Positions 5,176-5,220 of a DNA stretch of 5,220 nt are shown in pieces. Both the position numbers and the translations under genes were made by a program. The stretch is taken from assembly GCA_002319815.1 (NCBI GenBank), contig DCFR01000021.1, positions 1 to 5,220 of the forward strand, written 5' to 3'. How positions within the stretch are numbered: position 1 is the first letter of the stretch; the number at the start of each line of letters is the position of its first letter. This stretch comes from Megamonas sp. UBA1799. GTDB taxonomy: Bacteria > Bacillota > Negativicutes > Selenomonadales > Selenomonadaceae. The notes beneath the pieces are model-generated. The model had not been told where the DNA came from. It was given only the letters and a program-made list of their open reading frames with translations, and did no database searches.

Positions 5176-5220
5176 TTAAAAAAATGCCAAAATCAGGCAC
5201 ATAACCCACATTGACAATAA
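5176..5220 (-). CDS. Possible 3' end of an unidentified membrane protein
   Basis: From the right edge, one minus frame reads LLSMWVMCLILAFF and then TAA (5176-5178). The string is hydrophobic like a terminal membrane helix, and a strong terminator follows 37 nt after the stop. Only 14 residues are visible, so this could be chance. A gene ending near here is expected because of the terminator. Confidence 0.3.
   Translation of the reverse strand, partial: LLSMWVMCLILAFF

Overview
The window looks like a diderm Firmicute of the Negativicutes type (Sporomusa/Pelosinus-like). It combines an outer-membrane TonB-dependent receptor, which implies an outer membrane, with strong GGAGG-type ribosome binding sites, TTG start use and riboswitch-terminator control typical of Firmicutes. 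The assignment is an inference from gene content, not from a marker gene. Every gene I can support is on the minus strand, so transcription runs from high to low coordinates.

In transcription order the layout is as follows. A possible last few codons of an unidentified membrane protein (5176-5220) precede a strong terminator (5102-5138). Next comes a secreted SYLF/Ysc84-domain protein (4343-4930) with an AT-rich terminator-like hairpin. A promoter and a cobalamin riboswitch with its own terminator (3950-4240) lead into a GAF-like/LuxR-type regulator (3143-3913). A second, homologous promoter plus cobalamin riboswitch plus terminator (2751-3051) follows. A third, divergent cobalamin riboswitch (2362-2584) comes next, then a 311-nt leader, an Amidase_2 peptidoglycan amidase (1547-2050) and, 12 nt later, a TonB-dependent receptor (1534 running off the left edge).

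The window therefore reads as a corrinoid-responsive module. Three cobalamin riboswitches lie within about 1.9 kb, two of them in series ahead of the amidase-receptor operon and one ahead of a transcription factor gene. The receptor is most simply a corrinoid (BtuB-like) importer; this rests on riboswitch context, not on receptor sequence. A shared 16-bp motif lies exactly 32 bp upstream of the -10 element of both riboswitch promoters, and a third near copy lies just beyond the regulator's stop codon. The LuxR-type protein is a natural candidate to bind it. If so, low B12 would permit synthesis of an activator that drives its own promoter and the receptor operon, combining RNA and protein control.

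Points of most interest are the riboswitch-controlled LuxR regulator, the tandem riboswitches, the shared operator-like motif, the unsecreted amidase translationally coupled to a receptor, and a low-GC, about 105-residue insert in the receptor barrel.
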